Part shown: positions 23,206 through 33,999 of the stretch, piece by piece
Numbering within the stretch: position 1 is the stretch's first letter
How the letters are laid out: each line of letters starts with the position of its first letter
From: Thysanoteuthis rhombus
Taxonomy: Eukaryota > Mollusca > Cephalopoda > Oegopsida > Thysanoteuthidae
Assembly (NCBI GenBank): GCA_963457665.1
Contig: OY735218.1
Coordinates: forward strand, 51,300,181 to 51,364,180
DNA: 64,000 bases
Direction: 5' to 3'
Position numbers and translations under genes: made by a program
The notes under the pieces: generated by a model
The model's input: the letters and a program-made list of their open reading frames with translations, nothing else
The model's database searches: none
What the model was told of the DNA's origin: nothing

Positions 23206-24370
23206 TAACACTTTTAATGCTACTCATTTTTTCACTTTTATACTCACTATTGCACTACCTGTTTTATGGAGACCACCCATTGGATGGGAAACTGGATCTT
23301 ATAATCATACATATAGCATGGAATTGTCGGGGTGGGTAGTACATTGGAGTTTGGCATATACGTACTATTGAGTTTCCAGGTTTTTCATGTTCAATGTCTA
23401 CTAATAGAGTATACCTAGTTCCCTAAACTACTTCTGATTACTGATTAGGGTAGTGTAGGAAGTAAAATCCTGCTAAGAAAATGATGATCTTTGAATTTTA
23501 CAGTTGTGATGATCTTGTGTAAATATTGTGAAAATATAATCTCATCTGCTCCATCATTTTTGATGAAGATGTTAATTTGGCTATTCATGAACTGCTTGAA
23601 ACTGCTGTGGAATTCTTCAATGTATAGAATTTTTAAAAAAAAGATTGGACTCTTTCTTACATTGATTTAAAGGCAAATTTAGAAAAATACCAAAAAGTGC
23701 AATGGAAGTAACTCAAATCAGAAATTACCCCTCTTGAATTACTTTTTGATTTCCCTCAACTGAATTCAAGACAGACAATTGAGAGGCAGGAGAGTCATAA
23801 AAGATATGTATATTTCTGACTTTCCATTATACATTAACAGAAAAATGAAATAAAATTACGATAAGGCATAGAACACAATGTCCAATTGTGTCACTTTTTC
23901 ATGGCTTTTGTCCAGAAATTCAAGCTTATTTCACATGAAATTCATTATCAAGACAAGAAAAACATTTAAGACAATAATTATAAATAAAACTTGGAAAATG
24001 AATGATGATACAGACCTTATAAAAATTACTCCGTTCCAAGTATTTTTGAGTCAATTGTTATCGGCTTTTGACGACATTAATCAGAAACAGGTTTTTGATT
24101 AGTTTTTTAAAATTGTGTTTATGTAAATTCCTTAAGTTTTTGATATTGAAATATGAACAAGAAATGATTTTAAATTTTGCTTTTGATTCTTTTCTTTGGT
24201 TGCCTGCATGTATAATTTTTGGACAGATATTTTCAGTTTTCCATAAGCTTATTTAATTCACGAAGATAAGTTGGTTGGAAAAAGCTCTTATCTAGGAAAC
24301 CTGAACGAATGTTACTTGTTAATATCAAGAGGCTTCCATCAAAATTGCCAAAAGTTATAGTGTAAATATC
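23206..24370. other. No feature recognised
   Basis: A/T-rich DNA; frames at 23878-24256 are Lys/Ile/Phe-rich with no signature. Confidence 0.5.
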
Positions 24371-24506
24371 TCATTGAGTGGATGAGGAATAAAAAGAGTC
24401 TCCACACTGAATTAATAATTCAACAAAGTAAGGAAGATCTGGAAGAGAATTTTTGACTAAAAGTTTCTCTTGAAGATGTGTCTTAGTTCTGTATCCACGT
24501 GGTTCT
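24371..24506 (-). CDS. Candidate terminal exon, unknown protein
   Basis: On the minus strand a good 3' splice-site-like sequence (pyrimidine-rich CTTTTTTTAACCACTGCAG, AG at 24508-24507) is followed by an open stretch to a TGA at 24371. It reads REPRGYRTKTHLQEKLLVKN and then a Leu/Pro/Phe stretch ending CGDSFYSSSTQ. The composition is balanced and unlike the A/T-driven frames around it. I know no family with this sequence and see no adjoining exon. A relic of an unrecognised transposon or chance are equally possible. Confidence 0.27.
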
Positions 24507-24553
24507 CTGCAGTGGTTAAAAAAAGTTGTACACGAAGGTACACTGTATACCAA

Positions 24554-25358
24554 CTTTTCAATTTTCTGGCTTTGTGGATGTCTTAAAATGGACGTCTTGA
24601 AATGGAGACTTTACCATACACCTAGTTCTCTAAAACCAGACTTACCACATACCTTGTTCCCAAAAGATATTTCAATCAAAATTTTGGGCGGGAGTTCAGG
24701 GGTAGTATTGATTAACATTGCTTCAATCATGAAAATCAATCTATTTAGGCTGCCTTGTTGTAAATTGAAAACTTTTTTGTTTTTTGTGGAAAATGAGTGA
24801 CAATGAAAGATCTTCTATAAAAGCAGAGAAAATATTGTTTCAACCATATAATTAAATCAAATACATCAGAAATAGAAAATTTTATGAAATTGTCTTTAAT
24901 GATCAAAATCCTTTATCCAATAGAATTCTGACAAGAACATTTTTTTAATACTCCATTCAACCAATATGATCAAAATTCCTAATTTGTCACCATAAATATT
25001 CTAAAATAGATTTTTTTCACTGATTCCTGTGAATAATAGTGAACAATTCAAGATTCGTATTTGTCTGGAATGATATATATACAACTTTGTCTCATCCTAT
25101 TCTCTTGGGAGGGACTGACTTCTGTAAGGATGTGGCAAAGAATGTTTGTACAATCGAAAGTCATCCCAATGTTGTAACGTCTACAAATCATTTGAATTCA
25201 TTCAGCCACTCCTCTTACAAAGGGTAGGATTACTTTAGCAATGTGCCTTGGTGTCACTGAGGTACATTCTCCTATTACCCATTCCAAATGTTATATATAT
25301 TGGATGGAGAGTCGTTCCTTTGCAGAATACTGCTTATATTGTTTAACTCTTTCTTTAG
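24554..25358. other. No feature recognised
   Basis: Short plus-strand frames (24588-24800, 25039-25227) have no family signature. A/T-rich DNA otherwise. Confidence 0.45.
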
Positions 25359-25449
25359 ATACCCAAGATCAATGCAGATGACCTTTGCCCAGTTGAAAGC
25401 AAGGAACTATCCCTTGCTCAAAACACTGAATGGATTGAACAAAATTTCG
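25359..25449 (+). CDS. Candidate internal exon, unknown protein
   Basis: TTTAACTCTTTCTTTAG (AG at 25357-25358) is a strong 3' splice-site-like sequence with its own in-frame TAG. Directly after it a frame reads IPKINADDLCPVESKELSLA and then QNTEWIEQNF. A possible 5' splice site (G|GTATAA) lies at about 25449-25450; without it the frame ends in TAA at 25491-25493. The residue mix is strikingly protein-like. A second open frame overlaps (25288-25566) but looks A/T-driven. I do not recognise the family and find no neighbouring exon. Confidence 0.3.
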
Positions 25450-25580
25450 GGTATAACACTGTATTGGTTTTCTATACATGCAAGTGCTAAAGTCACTCTG
25501 TGGGTTATGAAACTAAAACAGTATGGTAACGACAGAAACAACAAAAGAATAAGATCAATAATCTGAAAAGTTCTGGGAAT

Positions 25581-25905
25581 GACAGGTCTGGTTATTTCCT
25601 CAATAGGGACCATCATATGATCAATGTCTCTTGGCAGCATGCAGTGTTGGGAGTGATTAATTAAAAAATTGGAAAAAGGGGTAATGAATGAATAAGTTAC
25701 TTCTCCCACTTGGGAAGTGACACTATGTTAAAACAAGCATGACTGCTGCTGGACATAACATAACATACCAACCAAAAACAATTTGAGATGAGAGGGATTT
25801 TGAGAAAACAAAAAATCTTTTTCTACACATGTTAAGGAGTAAATGCTTAAATTTTTACCCCTCTAGCTTGATTCATAGATAGCCAGCCAGCCAGACCAAC
25901 TTAAG
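25581..25905 (-). repeat. Rep1, copy 5
   Basis: Minus-strand copy. On the plus strand it begins CAGGTCTGGTTATTTCCTCA and continues through GGCAGCATGCAGTGTTGGG, AATGAATAAGTTACTTCTCC, AAATTTTTACCCCTCTAGC and AGCCAGCCAGCCAGACCAAC. It stops short of the GTTTCTTCAG end, only about 50 bp from the left end of the hAT relic. Confidence 0.82.
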
Positions 25906-25953
25906 ATATATACTTGTGGAATGTAGCACTGAACAATTTGTTTACTTTCTGTC

Positions 25954-26458
25954 CAGTGGTGTATGTAGGATATGTCAGGGATTGTATTTATGCTGGTGCA
26001 ATTTGAAGGGGGTACCATAGACAACTTTCTATCAAAATCATACAAGCCATCTCCAGATAGTGAAAAGAGGGCCTTCTTCAGATGTATGATAGCTTTGATG
26101 ATTGAATTCAGAAATGTTATTGAAGATAGTGAGAAAAACAACCTTGAAGTGTTTGTGAAGAGCAACAATATCACACTAAACTTGGTGGGATGTACAAGTA
26201 GCCATGCTGAATATTCAATGATGGTCACATTTATTGGAGCCATTGAAGCTCTTGACATGTTCTCCCCTAGTTCAAGACAGCGCTGGGAAAAGTTATCCAA
26301 ATAATACTGATTATTGCAGTTCCTATAGTGAAGTGTATTTCTGAGCTGATATTATGGCAAAATTATCGAAAAGATAGGTGTCACTAGGTCAGATATTTGG
26401 ACTGTTAGTGTAATTTCAAAGCTTGAAATGGGAGCTATTTTCCATAAATACGCCTCTG
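25954..26458 (+). mobile_element. hAT transposon remnant
   Basis: The element is bounded by an imperfect inverted pair: CAGTGGTGTATGTAGG at 25954-25969, and at the right end the complement of CAGAGGCGTATTTATGG (26442-26458). Both fit hAT-type termini (CAGnGGCGTAT). I see no matching 8-bp target duplication. Inside lies a 110-codon plus-strand remnant of the hAT transposase (separate entry). At 505 bp it is far smaller than an autonomous hAT element, so it is an internally deleted or decayed copy. It sits between Rep1 copy 5 and a SINE. Confidence 0.6.
25972..26304 (+). pseudogene. hAT transposase fragment (ZMYM1-like)
   Basis: This plus-strand frame of 110 codons has a recognisable second half. 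FVKSNNITLNLVG (about residues 60-72) matches FVPCNNHSLNLVG, and VTFIGAIEALDMFSPSSRQR with WEKL (about 85-108) matches the FFGTIExLYxFFSxSTQRWExL block of hAT-derived proteins with ZMYM1-like organisation. The usual invariant His in NNHS is Ile here. The MSGI at the frame start could be the NMSGIYxGAQ motif, because a one-base shift gives IYAGA. The next expected block (LSxTRWSAR) is absent: a stop follows at 26302. The catalytic domain's remaining parts and the BED/TTF zinc finger are missing. It encodes no active transposase. Confidence 0.62.
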
Positions 26459-26739
26459 CCCTGGTGAAAGTATTATATTTTAGTACTTATAAAATCTGAT
26501 GGAAAATTTGAGATTACTCAAGTTGGTGGTTTGCTCAATATTAAATCTTTGATATCTTTTTTCTGTATTAGGAACTTTTTATTATTTATCCCTAGCCAAG
26601 TGCAGTGTCATTAAGATTTTACTGATGATTTTACATTGGGTGTATCAAGGACAAAATAGCCATGACAGAACCTGTTGCTACTATTTACCTGTAGTTAAAA
26701 GTAGAAGAGATTCAAGCTTCAAGGGCATTAGTGTGGAGT

Positions 26740-26997
26740 GTCTATTATATGTTGAAATGGTTAGTGCGTCTGCCTCACATGCAGAAGTTTGTGGGTTCGA
26801 TTACCGTTACCAGCACAGAGTGTGAAAAATTCTTCATGAGACAAAACGTCTCCAGTTATGCATAAAATAGCAGGGCAAATTGGGTTCTCTAGCCTGCAGG
26901 AGGCAAGCAGTCAAGGAGGAAGACATCTGATTCTAAACCAGGGAGTGGATCCTCCTTGAGGCGGTTTAATGCCCAATCTGACTTCTCTCAGACAGTT
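26740..26997 (+). mobile_element. tRNA-derived SINE
   Basis: The tRNA-like head has an A-box-like TGGTTAGTGCG (26758-26768) and a near-consensus B-box GGGTTCGATTACC (26793-26805), with tRNA-like spacing. It is followed by a G/C-richer unrelated body (CTTCATGAGACAAAACG, GCAGGAGGCAAGCAG, GATCCTCCTTGAGGCGG) ending in a T run at about 26995. It has no clover-leaf completion or intact acceptor stem, so it is a retroposon rather than a tRNA gene. Confidence 0.62.
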
Positions 26998-27245
26998 TTT
27001 GCAGCCAAGCTGATGCAAGACATATTGTTCTCTGATTTCCTCAAGATTACATCAGCGAGGCTAAGAAGGGAAGTCTGGTAGCTGGGCATCCTAGGATCTT
27101 CCATTTGCTTTACCCAGGCATATGCCCTGGGAAAGGACAATCCATCCTGTAGGGAGAGTACAGAGGCCATTCATGTGGAGTGAACACAAGCTGCCTAAAG
27201 TAGAGTTTGAACTTGGCTCAAGGATTCCATCCTCCAAAGTGTTAA
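26998..27245 (-). mobile_element. Possible SINE, opposite strand
   Basis: Read on the minus strand the right end has a B-box-like AGCCAAGTTCAAACTCTAC (27206-27224). The body (CCAGGCATATGCCCTGG palindrome near 27114-27130) is G/C-richer than its surroundings. It abuts the plus-strand SINE and a Rep1 fragment. The A-box is weak and the limits are inferred from composition. Confidence 0.35.
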
Positions 27246-27362
27246 CTGCTGACACAAACTAAGGAACCAATTTAGCATAAAATTACAAACGTTTTTTCTA
27301 GACATAATAAGGAGTAGATGTTTGAATTTTCAGTCCACTAGCTCTATTGGAGTTGCTTGTAC
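27246..27362 (-). repeat. Rep1, copy 6, left piece
   Basis: Minus-strand partial copy: ACACAAACTAAGGAACCAAT, TTTTTCTAGACATAATAAGG, GAATTTTCAGTCCACTAGC. It is cut off on the left. The remaining part of the same copy continues at 27852 after a 489-bp insert. Confidence 0.78.
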
Positions 27363-27851
27363 ATGCTATCATGTGGTGTCACTCAAAAGGATCACCAAAC
27401 TATGCCTAGAATTAAACCAGTCAAATATTTAAAATTTCTGGCAGAAAATAAGGCGGACAAAAAAATTTATGGTTACAGGTACCCGATGCACAAATTCAAT
27501 GACGTGACAAATGTTGTGATTGATAGCTATATGATAGTTCACCTTTTGTCTGTTCTCATGGCTTTGTAGATGGCTTTTCTTTCCAGTTTTGCTGAGGCAG
27601 ACCCTCCTACAGATATGAAGTTAGTTCTTAGCAGTTACCTTTGTCAGCCAGAGAGATTCTTTCTCGGCATTTCTCTTCAGTTTTTTCATTTTCAATGGAT
27701 TAGTTTCCACCAAGAATCACAGTCACACGTCATCACCTGGGATATTTGAAGCTTCAAATAAGACCTTCAGCCAGTTCTTGTACTTTATCTTTGGTTTATG
27801 AGGAGGATGGTTTCCATTAGCAAGCTCTCAACACTTAATCTGCCTTATACA
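27363..27851. other. 489-bp insert of unknown type inside Rep1
   Basis: The stretch splits a Rep1 copy. ACATGCTATC (27361-27370) and ACATACTAAC (27850-27859) lie at the two junctions and could be a decayed target duplication. It has two short plus-strand frames: 27357-27569, and one from 27569 reading MAFLSSFAEADPPTDMKL to a TGA near 27747, preceded by a pyrimidine-rich stretch and TTTGTAG. There are no clear terminal repeats and no A-tail. I cannot assign it to a transposon class. Confidence 0.4.
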
Positions 27852-27920
27852 TACTAACAAATATACATAGCTAGCCAAGCCATCATGAAAACTGAAGAAA
27901 CCTATATCGAGAGTTTGAGT
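27852..27920 (-). repeat. Rep1, copy 6, right piece
   Basis: TACATAGCTAGCCAAGCC, then AAAACTGAAGAAACCTATAT and GAGAGTTTGAG: the Rep1 end (minus strand) belonging to the copy that starts at 27246. Confidence 0.75.
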
Positions 27921-28344
27921 TATTATTGATATGAAAATTGTTGAAAGAATTGTTTGAGGTTTTTTTGGCTATTAAAAATGTTTTAATGTATAAGAATAGA
28001 ACAAGACTCTGATCAAAACTTGCAACATCGGATGTACAATTTTTGACATTATTTGGCATCATTTGGCAACATTTGATTTAGTCATAAAACATTTGGTTTC
28101 CAATTCATTTTTTCAAGCTAATCTCTGTTAAAATATCTGGAACAATATCAAATAATCATTACATCAAGAATGAAACGAAAGATATCAATGGAAATGCATT
28201 ATAAGTAGGAAATTAAAGGGTTTCTCTCTATATATATGAATTGTGTACATCTATTATAAACATAGAATATGTTTCTTCCTTTCACTTTCTATTATTTTAT
28301 TAAGAGAATTGATCTGAAAAGAGGAATAATATGATATAGCATAC

Positions 28345-28470
28345 ATGAAAAAGAGGAAAAATATTCCCTTTTCTTTGCCCACTCTCTATCCTTCCTTCCC
28401 TATGAACACTACAAACAGATTCAAATTTGGTTTGAATGAAAAACTTTTTGGCATTCATAGACCTATTGAC
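28345..28470. repeat. Rep4 dispersed element, copy 1
   Basis: The stretch matches 40278-40410: shared blocks CTTCCTTCCCTATGAACACT, CAAATTTGGTTTGAATGAAA and TTTTTGGCATTCATAGACCT. Two copies in the window, same orientation. No coding content. Confidence 0.7.
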
Positions 28471-28753
28471 ATATCACAGTTAGTAACTGATCAACTTGTT
28501 TTATAAAAACTTTGTATAAAATCTTGTTTTCCTTAAGACTCCAAATACAAAAGAAAAATGAATGAAATACGATAATAATAGAACATAAAATGCTTTTCAA
28601 TGTTCATCAGAAACTTTCTAGAATGTTCCATGGATCCACATGAAAAAGCAATTAGCATTTTGAATAATCAAACATATGCGAATGCTTCATAAGAAATAGA
28701 AAGCTGCGTAGGAAACGTTTATAAAAAAGTTGATATTGTTAGAGATAAAATAA

Positions 28754-29133
28754 ACAGGTTTGATTAGTCAATCAATCAAAACAGTCTCGTGACCATCTGT
28801 TTAGTAGCATGCCATGTTGGGGGTGATCAATCAAAAAATTAGAAAAAGGGATGATCAATGAATAAGCTACTTCTATTGTCTTTTGTTGGGTGTTGATCAC
28901 TAAAGAAGTCTGAACTTTCAAAAAACAAGAGTGTACGATGCTCAACAGAACAATTTTGATGTTTCATTTTTGAAAAGCGAAAAGAAAGCTTCCATTCTAG
29001 ACATAATGAGGAGTAAATATTTGAATTTTCAGGCCTGTAGCTCCATTGGTTTGGCCTGTCAGTGTGATACATACATAGCTAGCCAGCCAGCCAGCCCTAG
29101 TTGAAAACTGAAGAAACCTGTTGATAGTTTCTA
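28754..29133 (-). repeat. Rep1, copy 7
   Basis: A well-preserved minus-strand copy: CATGCCATGTTGGGGGTGAT, AATGAATAAGCTACTTCT, GTTGGGTGTTGATCAC, TCTAGACATAATGAGGAGTA, GCCAGCCAGCCAGCCC and GAAACCTGTTGATAGTTTCT. A small internal deletion removes the TGCAATGTAAG block. The 77-codon minus-strand frame here is repeat translation. Confidence 0.88.
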
Positions 29134-30157
29134 AATAAAATTATTCCTTAGATGCAACATCTACTCAAAGTTGGCTTACGAATGAATCCACCGAAATGTA
29201 TTCGAAACAGCTCAGAGATACTTAGCCAACAGACATTTGGCAAACCAGACATAGAACCAAGTGAACACCTGGCTGTTGTATTAACGCAGGGGTATTTCCA
29301 GTGAGAATAACTCTTCTCTGAGAGTACTCATTATATATAACCTGATAACCAGCTGCTCTTATTCATAGGCCATTTACCATTAGAGATAATTAGCATAAGC
29401 TCACTCTATGACATTACACTCTTTAACTTTGCTTGTTGTTCTTATTCCCACTTTACAATGTAATTGCTTTATCAAATAAATGATAAAATATATACAATAA
29501 TTGCATAGCTGCATGAATAAATGGAAATTCTGTATTGCTATATGTGATATTTATTATAATTCACCATAACAGTCAATAATTGAACAACTTTTGCATCAAC
29601 ACTTGAAGACATGTAAAAAAAATTTCATTGAAGAATGAATACGGTCAGAATAAATTCTATTTATGACATCACTGGCATTTCCCACGAGGAAATATCTAAA
29701 ATAGAGTAAAGAAACATCCATTTCTGGAAAATCTAAAACTTTTTAATAAACCCATTAGAATGAGACCCCAAAAAGGTCAAAAGGCTTTTTTTTTTTGTTA
29801 AAAAATTAAATTTCTTTTAATAAGAGTTTAGTGGAGTATTGATGCCAACTTTTAAAACTGTAGATGCAACGGTTTGGCCAGAAGAGCTGGGATACATAAG
29901 AAAACACACAAACACATAGACAGATGCAAAAAAAGGATTGAACTCCTTCTTATCTTTGATGACTACAGTTATTCAATGAAATTGCATTATAAAAAATTGT
30001 ATCATAAAAGTTAGAAAAGCGCAGTCAGACTGAGAATTGACAATTGAGCAGGTAACAGCAGAAATGATGTTGAGTAAACCGAAGAAGTAGTATCAGATAT
30101 CATATACAAAACTGATGACTATCAAAAGCAAAAAAAACTATGTATTCATTGTTATAT
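29134..30157. other. No feature recognised
   Basis: A/T-rich unique-looking DNA. No supported gene or repeat. Confidence 0.5.
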
Positions 30158-30281
30158 GTCGATTTAGCCAAATGTTCATAGGTAAAATGTTTGTTTAGTC
30201 AAACATCTGTCTGTGAAACGTCCATTCAGCAGAATGTCTGTTGATGAAATGGCCATCAACCCAATGTCAAACAGTCATCTG
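30158..30281. repeat. Diverged 31-bp minisatellite, four units
   Basis: Units at 30158-30188, 30189-30219, 30220-30250 and 30251-30281 align with the same phase: GTCnnTTnAGnCnAATGT then nnTGnnGAAAT. The first three share the spacing exactly. The fourth is more diverged. The amplification is old. Confidence 0.75.
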
Positions 30282-30700
30282 TCGGGCCATGGTTCAAAAC
30301 AAAAAAGTTGACAATACGAGTATATATAATCCATGAAACATGAACTTCACCAGAGTAGATTGTTTTATTTATTTTTGTCAGATTAGATGAAGTATTGTAA
30401 CTTATTATTAATTTTTGACGGCTATTTACCTTCATTCTCTTTCTAAATTACTAAAATTATGATGAAGGTAAATCGTACCTTATATGCTGGCATATAAGTC
30501 AACCTCACAACTAAGGGGGAATTCAATTTTACTCTGATATTCTCCGGATCAGTTTACTCTTCCAGATAAGGCATCCATTGAAGTGTCAGATTCATAGGGT
30601 CTGAATGGACTAATACGATCCATAAAGAGAAATACTTGATGCTTAAAATATCAACATATGCTGGCAAGTAGGGTAGTCAAAAATCGATAATAATGGGTTA

Positions 30701-30953
30701 TTAGAGCAGAGTTGAAGTTTTTCTCTTTGCTGCTATGGTGCCAGGTTCAGAGTTCTTGGAATAAATTCTTTGAAATTGTCTGACCTTATTACTTAGTTTT
30801 TGTACCATCCTTTTTCCGTAATTGTGTGCATCAAACCTATATTCAAAATCGTCTTTGTACTTATGTCTTTGCAGCTGACAAAAGCCTTTGTGTGCGTCGA
30901 TCAGACTGGCCAGAATAATAAAACCTTTTGAATATAAATTGAACGCTATCTTC
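30701..30953 (-). CDS. Candidate terminal exon, unknown protein
   Basis: On the minus strand the open stretch begins just after TGCGTGGATTTTAG (AG at about 30956-30955) and ends in TAA at 30701. It reads ILASLIDAHKGFCQLQRHKY, then KDDFEYRFDAHNYGKRMVQK and LSNKVRQFQRIYSKN. There is no ATG at its start, so it would be an internal or last exon. The residue mix is balanced and charged and looks coding. I do not recognise the family, and no neighbouring exon is apparent. It could also be a transposon relic. Confidence 0.3.
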
Positions 30954-30956
30954 AAC

Positions 30957-33690
30957 CCTAAAATCCACGCAACATTAAAGATGAAACAAAAAGCTATAGA
31001 ATTGCAACAGGCTTGAGATGGTAAGTAAATTTTTTTCCTATCGATCTATTTTTTGCAAGTGCTTCATTCATTTTATTTTTTTTTTGTATGTATTTTTTCC
31101 ACAAGTAAAGAGCTTCCAAAATAGGAGAGGACATGCTGTTTTGGAATAGTTCAGTCCCAGAAATCAATGAACCCTCTTCAATGGGAAGGACATGATTCCT
31201 GAAATGTGACTAAATTTACCATTGTAGTGCTTAGAGGTATGATGGCGTTGTAGAAACAGATGTTTGTTTCATTTTTTTTCCGGATATATAGTGATCACAG
31301 TTGGAAAGGAAACTGGGGGGAATATTGATTATATATTTTCCAATTTTTCCCCATCATTTTCAATTATATTCTGTACCATTGGTTTTAGTCAGTGTTCTTA
31401 TATTGCACTGATTTACAAAAAAACTATCATTCCAAGAAAAATTATGAATCACCACCAATATATGCTTTTTTTTACCTTGTAATTAAGCAGTGGTGGAAAT
31501 AAACAAAGAAAACTTACATTGTAAATTGACCCCCCCCCCCACTAAATACCTCTTTGGGGTTGGGGGTGGTCTTTTCAAAAAAAAATTTTCTTTACTCATT
31601 GTGGGGAGTGAGTGTGAAAAATTTAAAGTTTCTACTTAGAGTAGTTAAGGCTTGGAAAAGACCGGATATATAGGATAAAATAGATGTCATAACTCATGAA
31701 TAACCCAAACCCAGTAACTGGTTTGTCATAAGTAGTAGTGATTGGAACAGAAAGATGAATTCAATGATGAAAGTAGAAATTTTTTTAAAGTATAGCATGG
31801 GGCAAGCAGGGCTGAAAATTTGCTCATATCCTGAGCCTTACCAACTATGTAGCAAAAGTAGCACTTGCTATGAGCCCTGCAATTTCAAAGGCCCCATGTT
31901 AAATACTCTCAACTCCAATACTGTGAAATTACTATAGTAGTATACTGTCTTCAATCTGAATGAACTACTTAAAGTTTAAGTTTAGCTATTCAAGCCAATT
32001 ATCATCTTTTATTCGGGTCACTATTTTAAAACTATGAATAATGGTTGGGTAGTATTTATGTGATTCATATACAACCGCACAGATGGATGTTTTACATCCC
32101 AATGATAAAAATACACCAATTCATCACCTGAAGACATGGGGTACAACAACCAAAATATTTTGTTCAAAAAATGAACCAAGTTGAGGACAAAAGTCCGCAA
32201 AAAATTTGCGTAATGATTCAGTTTTATTTGTAAATAGACCAACAATATTAGAGCTCATTAATGGAAATTGTCTTGTTGCCAAACAGAATTATTGTTGATA
32301 ATGGAAAATAACTGATTATATCCGGACCTTGCAGTAATGAATTGCCATTGCACTTATGTCTACCAGACATAATTATCTAAAAAGAATTATCAAAAATTAT
32401 CTAAAAACGAGAGATATTTTATCTAAAACTATCTTAAAAAAAATACCAGCATAAGATTTAGGTATTGTTGATCCAAAATGACCATGGATACCAAAAAAGA
32501 ACTTATTTGGAAAAACAGAACAAACATTTTTAGATGGTGCTAAGTGGTATATTCATGCAAACTTTCAAGGTTGTGGCCCCAAAAATGTGAGCACAAATCC
32601 CTGGAGACACATATACGCACACATACACATAGATAGACAGTCACTTAAAGAGGGAAAATCTATAGGCCACTGTTGGTTAGTCAGGCCATTAGCAGGTCTA
32701 CGGTGATAGTTAGGGGGGGGGCTTTGATTTGTGGGGCTACATTTTGGCAAAAGACATTTAGAGCATTTGTATTACCATCCAAACACATATTTTTTACATG
32801 ATTAATTTCTGGGTTTTCTTCAAGTATGTTATTCCGTAGATTGTAATCAATATCTAAAATATCAATCACCAGACGTCACTTGATATTGAGGAGACTGGAA
32901 AACTATTCAGCTAAAGTGTTGCCATAAAATTGAATAAAAAATGATAATGATATTTGAACAAATAATCTCATATCTTTCAGCTCAGAATTTTCAGTTATTT
33001 ACAAAATTTTAGGAGTGTTGAAAAACGTGTTTAGTCCATAGGAATCGGCTGGAGTTGTGGTCCCTGCCCATCTCAAATCAAATCTTCTCACTGAGGTTGA
33101 GGGGGTTTGAAAGTATGTAATCCCAACTTGTTCCCATATGAAAAGACTATCATTTGCAGATGAATTCTCCATTGTATCAACACAGGGTCAGGTCATATGT
33201 CTGTGACAACGATCAAGTATTCAATCTGGGATCTGGATCAAAGAGTTCTGAGCTGTAATTGATATAAAACGACCCGTGGTTGTCCGGAATTCTTTTTTGA
33301 AGGGTCAAAAATAATTTCATTGGACACGGCTAGTGGTATTAACCACAATTTGCATTTTGTGTATGCTGGAAACCAGAGGATTTTTGACACTAATTACAAC
33401 CAACAACATGGTACAGTACAAATGGCGGATGGAATGTCTATCATGTAACAAGGTTGGCATCAAGATATATGTCTCTGACCCCCAGCTCCTTGGAAAAGTG
33501 GCAGAGGGTGCCTATAGTGATATCATAGAATAGGATACTCAGATTACTTTGACACACCTCCTAGAAGGATGATTTGAATTTCCTTTCACTTGGTTTATCA
33601 AGCTGTATAAGAGGGAGAATGTTTAGTTGTAAGCCATCATAAGGGAAAGTTAGGGAAACTAGATATGACAGGGATTAGATCATTTTAATA
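30957..33690. other. No gene or repeat copy recognised
   Basis: A 2.7-kb A/T-rich stretch. A C10 run lies at 31531-31540 and a G8 run at 32714-32721. All frames are short. I find no match to the repeat families listed for this window. Confidence 0.5.
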
Positions 33691-33811
33691 ATAAAGTTGA
33701 AGATATTCTTCACTCATATGAATGCATTCATTTTTAAATGCTTTATCTTATTGACAAAGTTGAAGATATAGTTAATTCATATGAATACATGAATTTTTAA
33801 ATTGATTATCA
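33691..33811. repeat. Tandem duplication, 63-bp period
   Basis: AAAGTTGAAGATATTCTTCA (33694) and AAAGTTGAAGATATAGTTAA (33757) start two units that also share TCATATGAATnCAT and ATTTTTAAAT. Two diverged copies only. Confidence 0.8.
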
Positions 33812-33920
33812 CCAAATTTGTCATGTCACATGCATTCTTTCAGGGATTGCTTTAAAAAGTTACGCTTTCAGCGACACATCTTTTTGATTCTGGTCTTGTG
33901 TCAGTGCCATTACAATTTGA

Positions 33921-33968
33921 TTGTGTGTGTATGTATGTGTGTGTATGTATGTGTGTGTATGTATGTAT

Positions 33969-33999
<31 letters not shown>

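Noticed and set aside
25863..26300. 145-codon minus-strand frame as a gene
   Set aside because: Antisense to the hAT transposase remnant and to the end of Rep1 copy 5; the plus-strand reading has the family match.
26740..26830. Functional tRNA gene
   Set aside because: B-box is good but the acceptor stem and full clover-leaf do not form, and a retroposon-like body follows.
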